Positions 50,144 through 59,860 of a stretch of DNA of 64,000 nt are shown in pieces. Position numbers and translations under genes: made by a program. The DNA comes from Gammaproteobacteria bacterium (GTDB taxonomy: Bacteria; Pseudomonadota; Gammaproteobacteria; Steroidobacterales; Steroidobacteraceae), in the NCBI GenBank assembly GCA_027459765.1, contig DAIDHD010000067.1, positions 23,968 through 87,967 of the forward strand, given 5' to 3'. A model generated the notes under the pieces. That model was not told the DNA's origin. It made no database searches and worked only from the letters and a program-made list of their open reading frames with translations. The first letter of the stretch is position 1. The number at the start of each line of letters is the position of its first letter.

Positions 50144-51631
50144 TCAGGGCCTCGTCGTTGGTATCTGGTTGAGGATCTGCTGCGCGAGGCCGGCGTAGTC
50201 GCCGTCGAAGTGGTGTCCTCCGGGCATGCGCACCACGCGTATCTTGCTCGCGTCGAGCTTCGGGCAGACGGTGTCGTCCTCGTCCTTGCCGTAGATGCAG
50301 AGGACCGGCACGTCGTTGATGCGCGAGATCTCCGGCAGCGTCGCCGGCCCGGAGCGGTCGTCCGAAATCCAGTTGGCGACGTGGAACTCGAACACGGCGT
50401 GCTCCGAAAGCCCCATCACCGCCGCCAGCGCGACCGCGGCGCGCGTGTCGGGGGCGAGCCGGTTGATGGCGAACGGCAGCACGTCGGCGCCTTGTGAGTA
50501 ACCGGCGAGCAGCACGCGCGACTTGCCGAGGCGGGGGCGATAGAAGCGAATCAGCCGATCGAGGTCCCGGGCGAGACCCTCCGGCGTGCGCGGGCTCCAG
50601 AAGTAGCGCAGCGAGTCGAGGCCGACCACCGGAATGCCCTTGGCGGCGAGCGCCGCCGCGACGTCCTTGTCGAGACCCGCCCAGCCGCCGTCGCCGGAGA
50701 GAATGATCGCGAACAGGTCGTTCGGCGCACCCGGCGCGGCCGGCACTTCGATCACCGGCAGATCGCCCAGCGCCGCGGGCGCTGCGGGTGCCGCAGGGCG
50801 GGCGCGCGCCGCCAGCGCGTCGAAGGCCGCGAAGAATCCGGCCTGTGGGTCCTCGCCGACCGCCGGCGGTGCGCGCAGCACGGCCTCCGGGTGGGCCGCC
50901 ACGAAGGCGCGCACGGTCACCGCAGGACACGCCGACCCCGCGACGCCCGCAAGCACGCTCCAGGCGCCCTGCAGGTGCTTCGCCGGTGCGAGCAACGCGC
51001 CGCCGCCGGCCCGCGGGTGCGATTCGACGCCCGAACCCCGGCAGAGCGGCTTGGCGAGCACCAGCGACGGACAGAAGTCCTCGCTGAGCGCGCCGGCGAA
51101 GGTGTTCGCGGGTGCCTGCGCGAGCATGGCATACGCGAACGCGGCGCCTTCGCCGGTGCCGACGAGGATGGGGCTGAGGTAGACCGGCAGTCGATAGTAG
51201 GCCTGCACGAAGTGGCTCAGGTTCTCCAGGTCGCCGTCGGGAAAGACACAGTCGCCGCCGTCGGCGTCGAGATCCCGTTCCAGCTGCGGCAGATCGATGC
51301 CCGCCACCAGCGCGCCGCGGTGCGCGAGCGCGGTGGCGCGCTCGGGCAGGGCGCCGCGCCAGCCGTCGGTGCCGGAGAGGTAGAGCACGAAGCTCGTGGG
51401 CGTGCCCGCAGGCGCGTACACGGTGACGTCCTGGAAGCGCCCGTGGCTTAGGTGCGTAACGCCCGCCGGCCGCGGGCCTGAGTCCTCTGCACCGCCGGCC
51501 GGCGCGACCGCAACGGGTGCGCCCGCGCCACCGCCAGCCGCCCGGTGGCGCAACCAGAGGACGACACCGACGGCGAGGGTCGCCGCGAGCAGCAGCACCA
51601 CGACAATGAGGATGACGCGTCGAAGTCTCAT
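50144..51631 (-). CDS. AcvB/VirJ-type serine hydrolase
   Basis: The protein has 495 residues. A single N-terminal membrane helix (about 5-26) exposes the rest to the periplasm. Two alpha/beta-hydrolase-like halves are visible: FVLYLSGTDGWRG at about 80 and AIILSGDGGWAGLDKDVA at about 310, with nucleophile AGYSQGADVLPFA. C-terminal GGHHFDGDY holds the catalytic His. This matches AcvB/VirJ proteins, which hydrolyse lysyl-phosphatidylglycerol in some bacteria. The usual synthase partner (LpiA/MprF) is not in the window, so the substrate here is open. Confidence 0.88.
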   Translation of the reverse strand: MRLRRVILIVVVLLLAATLAVGVVLWLRHRAAGGGAGAPVAVAPAGGAEDSGPRPAGVTHLSHGRFQDVTVYAPAGTPTSFVLYLSGTDGWRGALPERATALAHRGALVAGIDLPQLERDLDADGGDCVFPDGDLENLSHFVQAYYRLPVYLSPILVGTGEGAAFAYAMLAQAPANTFAGALSEDFCPSLVLAKPLCRGSGVESHPRAGGGALLAPAKHLQGAWSVLAGVAGSACPAVTVRAFVAAHPEAVLRAPPAVGEDPQAGFFAAFDALAARARPAAPAAPAALGDLPVIEVPAAPGAPNDLFAIILSGDGGWAGLDKDVAAALAAKGIPVVGLDSLRYFWSPRTPEGLARDLDRLIRFYRPRLGKSRVLLAGYSQGADVLPFAINRLAPDTRAAVALAAVMGLSEHAVFEFHVANWISDDRSGPATLPEISRINDVPVLCIYGKDEDDTVCPKLDASKIRVVRMPGGHHFDGDYAGLAQQILNQIPTTRP

Positions 51632-51675
51632 GTGCTCACCCTATCACCTTCACGGCGGCGCCCGCGCGGGGCCGA

Positions 51676-52413
51676 TCAGCGCCGCCTCTCGGGGTAGGCG
51701 TCGATCTCCTCCAGCATCTCCGGACCGCCGAGCGCCTGCATCTGTCCGAGGATCCACTCGTGCCGTTGCCAGACGTAGCGCGACGGCGCCGCGGCGGAGA
51801 AGTGCTCGGGGCTCGGCAGCACTGCGGCGAGCAGCGCCGCGTCGCCGCGGCTCAAGCGCGCCGCCGGCACGTGGAAGAATCGCTCCGCCGCGGCCTCGGC
51901 TCCGTAGATCCCCACGCCGAATTGGGCGACGTTGAGGTACACCTCGAGAATGCGCCGCTTCGGCCAGCAGGCCTCGATGAGCACCGTGAAGTAGGCCTCC
52001 AGCGCCTTGCGGAAATAGCTTCGGCCGGACCACAGGAACAGGTTCTTCGCCACCTGCTGGCTGATGGTGCTCGCGCCGCGGATGCGGTGGCTGTGGCGGT
52101 TCATGCGATAGGCCTTCTCGATGGCCTCCACGTCGAAACCCCAGTGCTCCGGAAACTTCTGATCCTCCGAGGCCACGACCGCGAGCGGCAGGTTGGGCGA
52201 GATGCGGTCGAGGTCCACCCAGGCGTGCCGCTGGACGTAGCCCGTGTCGCGCCGCATCCAGGCGTCGACGCGGGCCTCGACCATGAAGGCGCTCGCCGGC
52301 GGATCGACCCAGCGCAGCAGCAGCACGAGCCCCACCGAGCCCGCCAGCGCACCGCCGAGGGTGAACGCCAACGCGCGCAGGAGGCGCGCGCCGAATCCGG
52401 ATTTGCCTGCCAT
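51676..52413 (-). CDS. mtgA: Monofunctional peptidoglycan glycosyltransferase
   Basis: The protein has 245 residues. One membrane helix lies at about 12-34, then a GT51 domain: catalytic Glu83 in VVASEDQKFPEHWGFD, then RGASTISQQVAKNLFLW and RRILEVYLNVAQFGVGIYGAEAAA. It polymerises lipid II without crosslinking. It stands alone on the minus strand between AcvB-like and ppi genes. Confidence 0.96.
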   Translation of the reverse strand: MAGKSGFGARLLRALAFTLGGALAGSVGLVLLLRWVDPPASAFMVEARVDAWMRRDTGYVQRHAWVDLDRISPNLPLAVVASEDQKFPEHWGFDVEAIEKAYRMNRHSHRIRGASTISQQVAKNLFLWSGRSYFRKALEAYFTVLIEACWPKRRILEVYLNVAQFGVGIYGAEAAAERFFHVPAARLSRGDAALLAAVLPSPEHFSAAAPSRYVWQRHEWILGQMQALGGPEMLEEIDAYPERRR

Positions 52414-52463
52414 GCATCCCCGTCAGCGCGCCGCCGGCGGCGCGGTTGCGGTCCGGCCGACGC

Positions 52464-52952
52464 TCAAGCCTCGACGCGCCGTACGCTCGTCATCACCACC
52501 GCCTCGAGCGGCACGTCGTCGAAGCCGCGCCGCCGCCCGGTCTGCACCTTGGCGATGGCGTCGATCACCTCGAGACCTTCCGACACCTTGCCGAATACGG
52601 CGTAGCCGGCGTTGCCGCGGCTCTGGTCGAGGAAGTCGTTGTCCTTCAGGTTCACGAAGAACTGCGACGTGGCGCTGTCCGGCGCGTTGGTGCGCGCCAT
52701 CGACAGCGTGCCGCGCAGGTTCTTGAGTCCGTTGTCGGCCTCGTTCTTGATCGGCGCGCGCGTGCGCTTCTGATCCATGTCCTCGGTGAAGCCGCCGCCC
52801 TGGATCACGAAGCCGGGCACGATGCGATGATAGATGGTGCCGTCGTAGAAGCCCTCGTCGACGTAGGCGAGAAAGTTCGCCACCGTGATCGGCGCCTCGC
52901 GCTCGTACAGTTCGATCGTGAAATTTCCCAGAGTGGTTTCGACTCGGATCAT
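52464..52952 (-). CDS. ppiB: Cyclophilin-type peptidyl-prolyl isomerase
   Basis: The protein has 162 residues without signal peptide, so cytosolic. Active-site pattern: YHRIVPGFVIQGGGF, then SMARTNAPDSATSQFFVNLKDNDFLD and YAVFGKVSEGLEVIDAI. The ATG overlaps the prmC stop (ATGA). A good AGGAG ribosome site lies ahead. Confidence 0.96.
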   Translation of the reverse strand: MIRVETTLGNFTIELYEREAPITVANFLAYVDEGFYDGTIYHRIVPGFVIQGGGFTEDMDQKRTRAPIKNEADNGLKNLRGTLSMARTNAPDSATSQFFVNLKDNDFLDQSRGNAGYAVFGKVSEGLEVIDAIAKVQTGRRRGFDDVPLEAVVMTSVRRVEA

Positions 52953-53848
52953 GTGCGCTCCTGGACGGATGTTGAAGACGGCGCCGCCGCGGGTGCCGAC
53001 CCCGAGGTGACTCGGGGGTGGCCCGCCGCGTCGACGCGGGTGGTGATCTCCCGCAAGCCGCTGCGCTCGAGCAGAGCGGCGACGGCCGGGCCCTGGTCGG
53101 CGCCGTGCTCGAGCACGAGCCAGCCGCGTGCTGTCAGGTGGCGAGCGGCGGATTCGACGATGTGCTCGAACGCCTCGAGACCCGTGGGTCCGGGGGTGAG
53201 GGCGAGCCGCGGCTCGGCGGCGAGGCGCGCAAGCGCCGGGTCGCCACTCGCCACGTAGGGCGGATTGGAGACGATCAGGTCGAAGCGTCGTCCCGCCACG
53301 GGCGCGTACCAGGACCCCTGGAGCCAGGTGACGTTGCCGATGCCGAGCGTGCGCGCGTTGCCCGCGGCGACCGCTAGTGCGTCCGCCGACAGGTCGACGG
53401 CGGTCACGGCGGCGAGCGGCCGCTCGTGCGCGATCGCCAGTGCGATCGCGCCGCTGCCGGTGCCCAGGTCGAGCACGCCTGCGGGTGCATTCGCGGGCAG
53501 CAGTTCGAGTGCGCGCTCCACCAGCGTCTCCGTGTCCGGCCGCGGCACCAGCACCGCGGGCGTGACCGCGAGCGGCAGCGACCAGAATTCGCGCTCGCCG
53601 GTGAGATAGGCCACGGGTTCGCCGGCGGCGCGCCGCGCGAGCAGCGTGGCGTAGGCCTGGGACGGGCCCTCGCCGAGCGGCTGATCGGCGCGCGCGCGCA
53701 GCGCCCCGCGGCCTATCCGCAGCAGATGGGCGAGCAGCACTTCGGCGTCGAGCCGAGGCGACTCGCTGATCGGCGCGAGCCGCCGCTCGGCGTGGAGCAG
53801 CGATTGCGCGATGCTCGGTCGGCCGCAGATGTCGTGCGCCGCGGTCAT
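52949..53848 (-). CDS. prmC: Release-factor glutamine methyltransferase
   Basis: The protein has 299 residues. It methylates the GGQ glutamine of RF1 and RF2 with SAM. Motifs: SAM-binding [14 protein letters not shown] and catalytic [10 protein letters not shown] (NPPY). The start at 53848 overlaps the prfA stop (ATGA). The C-terminal 25 residues are an Ala/Ser/Pro tail past the usual end. It is directly downstream of its substrate gene. Confidence 0.96.
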   Translation of the reverse strand: MTAAHDICGRPSIAQSLLHAERRLAPISESPRLDAEVLLAHLLRIGRGALRARADQPLGEGPSQAYATLLARRAAGEPVAYLTGEREFWSLPLAVTPAVLVPRPDTETLVERALELLPANAPAGVLDLGTGSGAIALAIAHERPLAAVTAVDLSADALAVAAGNARTLGIGNVTWLQGSWYAPVAGRRFDLIVSNPPYVASGDPALARLAAEPRLALTPGPTGLEAFEHIVESAARHLTARGWLVLEHGADQGPAVAALLERSGLREITTRVDAAGHPRVTSGSAPAAAPSSTSVQERT

Positions 53849-54897
53849 TCGACCTGCGAGGCCAGTTCCTCGGCCTGGAATTCCTGCTCGAGCGCGCCGA
53901 TCAGTTCCTCGAGCCGGCCGTTCATGACCTCGTCGAGCTTGTAGAGCGTGAGGTTGATGCGGTGGTCGGTTACCCGGCCCTGCGGGAAGTTGTAGGTGCG
54001 GATCCGTTCCGAACGGTCGCCGGAGCCGACCTGCAGCTTGCGCGACAGCGCCTGCTGGCTCTGCTGCTTCTCGCGCTCGGCCGCGACCAGCCGCGCCTTG
54101 AGCAAGGACAGCGCACGGGCGCGGTTCTTGTGCTGCGAACGTTCGTCCTGGCACTCGACCACGATGCCGCTCGGCAGGTGCGTGACGCGGATCGCCGAGT
54201 CGGTCTTGTTGACGTGCTGGCCGCCTGCGCCCGAGGCCCGGAAGGTGTCGATGCGCAGGTCCGCCGGATTGAGTTCCACCGTCGACACCTCGTCGAGTTC
54301 CGGCAGGATGGCCACCGTGCAGGCGGAGGTGTGGATGCGTCCCTGCGCCTCGGTGGCCGGCACACGCTGCACCCGGTGGGTGCCCGACTCGAACTTGAGC
54401 GTCGAGTACGCGCCGCGGCCGACCACGCGGCTGATGATCTCCTTGTAACCGCCGTGCTCGCCCGGGCTCTCGCTCAGGGTCTCCACGCTCCAGCCGCGCG
54501 ATTCAGCGTAACGGGCGTACATGCGCAACAGGTCGCCGGCGAAGATCGCCGCCTCGTCGCCGCCGGTGCCGGCGCGGATCTCGAGGAAGATGTTGCTGTC
54601 GTCGTGGGGGTCCTTCGGCACCAGCAGGCGCTGCAGTTCCCGCTCCTCGACCGCGAGCTGCTGCTCGATCTGCGCCAGTTCCTCGGGCATGGACAACTCG
54701 CGCGCGGTGGCGGCGTCCTCCTCCAGGGAGGCGAAGCCACGGTAGCGCGTCACGACCTGCCCGAGGCGGGCGTACTCCATGGACAGGTCGCGAAACTGGT
54801 TCTGGCGGGCGATGACGTCCGGTTGCGCGAGCAGCCGGCCGACCTCTTCGTAGCGCTCGTCGAGTTTCTCGAGCTTGCGCCGGATGGAATCCTTCAT
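53845..54897 (-). CDS. prfA: Peptide chain release factor 1
   Basis: The protein has 350 residues. It ends translation at UAA and UAG. The codon-reading PxT motif is PAT in [15 protein letters not shown], and the catalytic GGQ is in [15 protein letters not shown]. Normal length. Its ATG has TATAAT six bases upstream and no ribosome site, so a leaderless transcript is possible. Confidence 0.98.
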   Translation of the reverse strand: MKDSIRRKLEKLDERYEEVGRLLAQPDVIARQNQFRDLSMEYARLGQVVTRYRGFASLEEDAATARELSMPEELAQIEQQLAVEERELQRLLVPKDPHDDSNIFLEIRAGTGGDEAAIFAGDLLRMYARYAESRGWSVETLSESPGEHGGYKEIISRVVGRGAYSTLKFESGTHRVQRVPATEAQGRIHTSACTVAILPELDEVSTVELNPADLRIDTFRASGAGGQHVNKTDSAIRVTHLPSGIVVECQDERSQHKNRARALSLLKARLVAAEREKQQSQQALSRKLQVGSGDRSERIRTYNFPQGRVTDHRINLTLYKLDEVMNGRLEELIGALEQEFQAEELASQVE

Positions 54898-54903
54898 GGC
54901 GGA

Positions 54904-54909
54904 ATTATA
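54904..54909 (-). promoter_or_regulatory. Perfect -10 box for prfA-prmC-ppiB (leaderless)
   Basis: TATAAT on the minus strand, then TCCGCC and the prfA ATG. It has the same six-base spacing as at haaO and uspA. No clear -35 is seen. Confidence 0.45.
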
Positions 54910-54936
54910 CCGGTCGGGCGGCGCCCCGACCCGGGT

Positions 54937-56196
54937 TCACTGACGGCCGCGATCCTCGGTGAGCAACCGCGCGAGCGTCTGCGCGAGCTCCGGGTCGGTC
55001 GCCTCGGAGGCATGGCGCAGCGCCTGGGTCGGGGCGTGCAGCAGGCGGTTGGTGAGGGTGTTGCCAAGGAAGTCGATGATCTCCTCGGCGGGTTTGCCCG
55101 CCTGCAGCATGCGCCGCGCCTGTTCCACGGTCTGCGCGCGGATCGAGTCGGCCTGTTGCCGGAGCGCGCGGATCGCGGGCCCCGCGTCGTGCGCACGCGC
55201 CTCGGTGAGAAAGCGGGTCACCTCGGCGCCGATCACGTGCCGGGCCTCGCCGGCGGCCGCCTCGCGCTGCTGGCGGTTTTCCTCCACCAGTTGTTGCAGG
55301 TCGTCGATGGAGAAGAGGTACACGTCCTCCAGGTCGGCGACCGCGGGCTCGATGTCGCGCGGCACGGCGAGGTCGGTCATGAAGATGGGCCGGCGGCGGC
55401 GGCGGGCGTGCACGGCGGCGGCCGCGGCGGCCTTGGTGACGATGGGTTCGAGGCTCGCGGTACAGCTCACCACGATGTCCGCATCCGCCAGTTCCCGGTC
55501 CAGGGCGCCGAGGTCGACCGCATAAGCCCCCAGTTCCGCGGCGAGCGTCTGCGCCCGGCTCAGCGTGCGGTTGGCGATCACCATGCGCTTGACTCCCGCC
55601 GTCGCGAAGTGGCGCGCCGCGAGTCCGATCATCTCGCCGGCGCCGATCATCAGCGCCGTGCGTTCGCCGAGATCGGCGAATACGCGCCGCGCCAGGCTGA
55701 CCGTGGCCGAGGCGAGCGAGACGGCGTTGGCGCCGATCTGGGTCTCGGTACGCACGCGCTTGGCGGCCGAGAATGCGGCCTGGAACAACTTGTTGAGCTC
55801 CGGACCCGTGGCACCGGCCGCCTGTGCAACCCGATAGGCGTCCTTCAGCTGCCCGAGGATCTGCGCCTCGCCGAGCACCATGGAGTCGAGGCCGGAGGCG
55901 ACGCTGAAGGCGTGCTCCACCGCCTCGCGCTCGCTATGCACGTATAGGCTCTGCGCCAGGTCGAGCTTCTCGCCGTGGTGCCGTTCGAGCCACGCGGACA
56001 GGTCGTCCCCGGTGGCGGAGCCGGCCCAGTAGAGCTCGGTGCGATTGCAGGTGGAGAGGATCACGACCTCGGCGACGCCGCGCTCGTCGCGCAACGTGCG
56101 CAGAGCGGTCGTCAGCCGATGCTCGTCGAAGGCAACCTTCTCCCGCAGGGCGACCGGCGCCGTCTTGTGATTGATTCCGAGGACGTGGAATGCCAT
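54937..56196 (-). CDS. hemA: Glutamyl-tRNA reductase
   Basis: The protein has 419 residues. It reduces Glu-tRNA to glutamate-1-semialdehyde, the first committed step of heme synthesis, with NADPH. Catalytic Cys50 is in STCNRTELYW; the NADPH-binding segment TALMIGAGEMIGLAARHF follows, and the C-terminal dimer helices end ALRHASEATDP. It is divergent from the TPR gene and 39 bp upstream of prfA. Confidence 0.97.
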   Translation of the reverse strand: MAFHVLGINHKTAPVALREKVAFDEHRLTTALRTLRDERGVAEVVILSTCNRTELYWAGSATGDDLSAWLERHHGEKLDLAQSLYVHSEREAVEHAFSVASGLDSMVLGEAQILGQLKDAYRVAQAAGATGPELNKLFQAAFSAAKRVRTETQIGANAVSLASATVSLARRVFADLGERTALMIGAGEMIGLAARHFATAGVKRMVIANRTLSRAQTLAAELGAYAVDLGALDRELADADIVVSCTASLEPIVTKAAAAAAVHARRRRRPIFMTDLAVPRDIEPAVADLEDVYLFSIDDLQQLVEENRQQREAAAGEARHVIGAEVTRFLTEARAHDAGPAIRALRQQADSIRAQTVEQARRMLQAGKPAEEIIDFLGNTLTNRLLHAPTQALRHASEATDPELAQTLARLLTEDRGRQ

Positions 56197-56310
56197 TTAA
56201 GCGCTTTACTGGCCGCCTGGTGATTCTCGGTGAAGGAACCCCGGTATGGCAAGCCGCGTACCACGGGGATCGCCAACGCCCGCGGGCGGCCGCGGGGGCG
56301 ATTGGCTATA

Positions 56311-58155
56311 GTGAGTGTCGTGAGCATCAACCTCAAACTCGCCGCCGCCACCTTGAGCGTCGCGACGTCGATCGCCGCAACGGCCGGCGCGGCCGCGCCG
56401 CAGGCCTCCGAGCGGGCCGCGGCGCGCACATTCTATACGCTGAGCGCCGAGATCGCGCTCGCGCGGCACGAGCCGCGGCTCGCGGCCCTGCAGTACGCGG
56501 CCGCGGCCCGCACCGTCACGCCGGACTCGCCGGCGGTGCGCGCCGAGGGCCTGGCGCTCGTGCGCCGCGCCGCGGACGTCGCGGCGAAGAACCTGCAACC
56601 GGGGCTCGCTCTCGGGGTGGCCGAGCACTGGATCTCCATCGAGCCGGATTCGCTCGAAGCGCGGCTCGCCGCGGTGCGCGCCGCCCTGGACTTGGACCGC
56701 ATCGATCAAGCGGCGCTGCACGAGCGGGTGATACTCGAGCGCTCGCCGATGGGCGTCGAGGGCGCGTTTCGCGCACTGCAGGCCGAGCTCTCCGCCGCCG
56801 ACAACGTGTTCGGCGCGCGACGGCTGGCCGACCGGCTCGCGGCGCGCTACCCGGAGTCTGCCGAGGCCGCGCGCACGCAGGGCCTGAGTGCGCTGCGCGC
56901 CAATGACCCTGCGGCCGCGGCGATCGCCCTCGGGCGCGCGCTGTCGCTGGTGCGCGCCGCCGGCACGGGCACCGGCGGCACGGGCACCGGCGGCACGGGT
57001 GGTGCCGGCACGGGCGGCACGGCCACGGGCGCCGAGGGCAAGGCCGGTGCCGGTGACAAATTGGCGGGCGAGCCCGACCCTGCGCAGCGCGTGCGCGAAC
57101 TCACCGAAGCCTGGTGGCGCGCGCGCATCCTGAGTGGCGAGGTGGAGGGTCCGCTTGCCGAGGCGCGCGCACGGGCGAGCAGCGACCCGAGCCTGCAGAA
57201 CCGTCTGGAAGTCGCCCTGCTGCTGATCGCGGCACAGCGCGACAGCGCGGCGCGCACCGAGCTCACGGCGCTCGCGCAGGACACGGCGGCAGGTCCGGTG
57301 GCGGTGCGCTTGCTCGGTCTGCTCGATTATCAGGCCGGCGACGACGACGCGGCCACCCAGCGCTTCTCGCAGCTGCTCGCCACGGGGCGCTTCAACGAGG
57401 ACGCGCTCTATTACCTCGGCGCCATCGCCGAGCGGCGTGGTGACGCCGAACGTGCGATCGCGCTCTACGCGCAGGCACAGTCGGGTGACAACGCACTCGC
57501 CGCCGCGTTGCGCGCGGCGCAGTTGCTGCGCCAGCACGGTGCGGCGAGCGCCGCCGACCAGATCCTGGACCGGTTGCTCGCGGACGATCCGACGCACGCC
57601 CCGGACGTGATCGCGGCGCGTGCGCGCGGCGCCGCGGACGCGCAGGACCTGCCCGGCGCCGTGGCGATTCTCGACGCGGGCATCGAGCAGTATCCGGACG
57701 TCGTGAACCTCAGGTATTCGAAAGCCGCGCTGGTCGAGGATCACGGCGACGCCGACACGGCCATCCGCGTGCTGGAGGACGTGTTGAAGCGGCGGCCGGA
57801 CGATCCGGCGGCGCTCAATGCGCTTGGCTACACGCTCGCCGACCACGGCCGCGAACTCGTGCGCGCGCGCCGCCTGATCGAGCGCGCGCACTCGGCCGCG
57901 CCCAACGACGCCGCCTTCCTCGACAGTCTCGGCTGGGTGCTGTTCCGCGAGGGCAAGGACGACGCGGCGCTGCCGTACCTGAAGCGCGCCTTCGACGACG
58001 ACCGTGGCGGCGACATCGCCGCGCACCTGGGCGAGGTGCTGTGGCGCCAGGGCCGGCAGGACGAGGCCGAGCACGTCTGGTCGCGCGGCTTCGCCGTCGA
58101 TCCGGACAATCGCTTGCTGAAGGCGACCCGCGAGCGCCTGCACGTCGAGCAGTGA
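56311..58155 (+). CDS. Periplasmic TPR protein of the hemA-lolB locus
   Basis: The protein has 614 residues from GTG 56311 (GTG 56320 is also possible), with a signal peptide ending ATAGA. Most of the rest is TPR repeats (for example ALYYLGAIAERRGDAERAIALYAQAQ and DAAFLDSLGWVLFREGKDDAALPYLKRAF). Residues about 216-240 are a Gly/Thr linker coded by a short tandem DNA repeat. Orthologues sit at this place in Pseudomonas, upstream of lolB. Function is not established; TPRs suggest scaffolding. The stop overlaps lolB (TGATG). Confidence 0.85.
   Translation: MSVVSINLKLAAATLSVATSIAATAGAAAPQASERAAARTFYTLSAEIALARHEPRLAALQYAAAARTVTPDSPAVRAEGLALVRRAADVAAKNLQPGLALGVAEHWISIEPDSLEARLAAVRAALDLDRIDQAALHERVILERSPMGVEGAFRALQAELSAADNVFGARRLADRLAARYPESAEAARTQGLSALRANDPAAAAIALGRALSLVRAAGTGTGGTGTGGTGGAGTGGTATGAEGKAGAGDKLAGEPDPAQRVRELTEAWWRARILSGEVEGPLAEARARASSDPSLQNRLEVALLLIAAQRDSAARTELTALAQDTAAGPVAVRLLGLLDYQAGDDDAATQRFSQLLATGRFNEDALYYLGAIAERRGDAERAIALYAQAQSGDNALAAALRAAQLLRQHGAASAADQILDRLLADDPTHAPDVIAARARGAADAQDLPGAVAILDAGIEQYPDVVNLRYSKAALVEDHGDADTAIRVLEDVLKRRPDDPAALNALGYTLADHGRELVRARRLIERAHSAAPNDAAFLDSLGWVLFREGKDDAALPYLKRAFDDDRGGDIAAHLGEVLWRQGRQDEAEHVWSRGFAVDPDNRLLKATRERLHVEQ
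56961..57030 (+). repeat. GC-rich minisatellite inside TPR gene
   Basis: Tandem and degenerate copies of a 15-bp unit GGCACGGGCACCGGC and shorter GGCACGGGC units code for Gly-Thr-Gly. All are in frame, so copy-number change in threes would lengthen the linker without frameshift. Confidence 0.8.
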
Positions 58156-58757
58156 TGTACCCGCGGCGGACCTGGCTGCTCTCGCTGGCGGGATGCGTGC
58201 TCGTTGCCGGTTGCGCGACGGTGCCGCGAGTCCCTCGCCCGGCGGTGCCGTGGGATGCACGCGTCGAGACGCTGCAACACGCCGATGCGTGGCGTATGCA
58301 GGGCCGCGCCGCCGTGGCCTACGGCGACGAGGGCTGGCAGGCCACGCTCGACTGGCAGCAGGCGGGTGCCGCCAGCGATCTGAAGCTCACCGGTCCGTTC
58401 GGCCTGGGCGGGCTCGAGATCCGCCGCGACGCCGACGGTGTGACGGTGAACGCCGGCCACGCCGGCACCGCCGACACGGGCGGCGCGACCATCGATGACC
58501 TGCAGGCACGGCTCGGCTTCGAGCTGCCGCTCGACGATCTCAAGTACTGGCTGCTCGGCGTGCCGAACCCCGCCGCCGCAAGCGCCGTCACCCGCAACGA
58601 GGCGGATCGCGCCGCGAGCCTGACACAGAGCGGCTGGCGGGTGCTCTACGAGCGCTATTCGGCCAGCGGCGCGGACTATCTTCCGGCGCGGCTGGTGTTG
58701 ACGCGCGACCGGGTGCGGGTGCGCATCGTGGTGGATCACTGGGAGGGCGTTCCATGA
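58155..58757 (+). CDS. lolB: Outer-membrane lipoprotein receptor LolB
   Basis: The protein has 200 residues. The lipobox LVAGC acylates Cys20. It takes lipoproteins from LolA and inserts them in the outer membrane. LolB-like segments include WRMQGRAAVAYGDEGWQATLDWQQ and LGFELPLDDLKYWLLGVPNP. The ends overlap both neighbours (TGATG with the TPR gene, ATGA with ispE), in the same order as Pseudomonas. Confidence 0.94.
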   Translation: MYPRRTWLLSLAGCVLVAGCATVPRVPRPAVPWDARVETLQHADAWRMQGRAAVAYGDEGWQATLDWQQAGAASDLKLTGPFGLGGLEIRRDADGVTVNAGHAGTADTGGATIDDLQARLGFELPLDDLKYWLLGVPNPAAASAVTRNEADRAASLTQSGWRVLYERYSASGADYLPARLVLTRDRVRVRIVVDHWEGVP

Positions 58758-59608
58758 GTGCGGCCGACTGGCCGGCGCCGGCCAAACTGAACCTGTTCCT
58801 GCACATCGTCGGGCGGCGAGCGGACGGGTATCACGAACTGCAGACCTGTTTTCAGTTCGTGGATCTGTGCGATGAGATTCGTTTCGACGTGCGTCGCGAC
58901 GGCGTGGTGCGGCGGCTCGCCGGCGCGGCCGGTGTGGCGGAGGAGGCCGACCTGTGCGTGCGCGCGGCGCGCGCCCTGCAGGCGGCCACCGGCTGTACCC
59001 TGGGGGTCGATATCGCGGTGGTCAAGCGAATCCCCATGGGCGCCGGCCTCGGCGGCGGCAGTTCCGACGCGGCCACCTGCCTGGTGGCGCTCGACCGGCT
59101 CTGGGGCTTGAACCTACCGCGGCAACGGCTCGCGGACATAGGTCTCAAACTCGGCGCGGACGTCCCGGTGTTCGTGCACGGCCATGCGGCCTTTGCCGAA
59201 GGGGTGGGCGAACGCCTGGTGCCGCTCTATCCCCCGGAGGCCCCGGTTGAGGCTAACTATCTGATTTTGAAGCCTAATGTATTCGTCAGTACCGCCGATG
59301 TGTTCCGCGACCCTGAATTGACAAGGGATACGCCGACCATCACACTTCACGGTTTTCTCAAGCACGGCGGACACAACGACTGCCTCGGGGTGGTCAGGCA
59401 CCGCTATCCCGAGGTCGCGCGAGCCCTCGATTGGCTCAATCAGTTCGGGCAGGCGCGACTGACGGGCACCGGGGCCTGCGTGTTCCTCGCGTGCGAGAGC
59501 GCGGAGCGCGCGCAGGCCATCGCGCGCGACGCGCCACCCGAGTGCGAGGCCTACGTCGCGCGCGGAATGAACGAATCGCCGCTGCTCGCACGGCTCGCCG
59601 CCGAATGA
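58754..59608 (+). CDS. ispE: 4-diphosphocytidyl-2-C-methyl-D-erythritol kinase
   Basis: The protein has 284 residues, a GHMP kinase of the MEP isoprenoid route. Motifs: PAPAKLNLFLHIVGRRADGYHEL, ATP loop IPMGAGLGGGSSDAA and C-terminal LTGTGACVFLACES. It is followed 41 bp later by tRNA-Gln. Confidence 0.97.
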   Translation: MSAADWPAPAKLNLFLHIVGRRADGYHELQTCFQFVDLCDEIRFDVRRDGVVRRLAGAAGVAEEADLCVRAARALQAATGCTLGVDIAVVKRIPMGAGLGGGSSDAATCLVALDRLWGLNLPRQRLADIGLKLGADVPVFVHGHAAFAEGVGERLVPLYPPEAPVEANYLILKPNVFVSTADVFRDPELTRDTPTITLHGFLKHGGHNDCLGVVRHRYPEVARALDWLNQFGQARLTGTGACVFLACESAERAQAIARDAPPECEAYVARGMNESPLLARLAAE

Positions 59609-59649
59609 GTCGCGGGCGGCGCCGCGGCGCCGGGTGAGTTGACGGTTAC

Positions 59650-59724
59650 TGGGGTGTCGCCAAGTGGTAAGGCAGCGGGTTTTGATCCCGCCATTCGGAG
59701 GTTCGAATCCTTCCACCCCAGCCA
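59650..59724 (+). tRNA. tRNA-Gln (anticodon TTG)
   Basis: The gene is 75 nt, with acceptor TGGGGTG and its partner, anticodon stem GCGGG/CCCGC with loop TTTTGAT (anticodon TTG at 59682-59684), T-arm GGTTCGAATCC and a coded CCA end. Its last 19 nt (59706-59724) are copied in each of the following repeats. Its place between ispE and prs is conserved in Pseudomonas. Confidence 0.97.
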
Positions 59725-59860
59725 AAATCAAGCGGTGCCGGTCCGTTGGAAGGCCCCGAATTGGGTAATGGGATCGAGCTGAAGATGGAAGGATGACGCC
59801 CCGCAGGGGCGGCCCGAAGGGTGAGGCCCGCAGGGCCGAGCAATCCTTCCACCCCAGCCA
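59725..59860 (+). repeat. tRNA-tail repeat, unit 1 (136 bp)
   Basis: The unit ends in AATCCTTCCACCCCAGCCA (59842-59860), identical to the 3' end of the tRNA-Gln gene. Inside, TGGAAGGAT (59786-59794) is the exact complement of ATCCTTCCA in the tail; between them lie two small hairpins, GCCCC-GCA-GGGGC (59798-59810) and GGCCC-GCA-GGGCC (59825-59837). The RNA could fold as a branched, tRNA-like structure. Confidence 0.9.
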
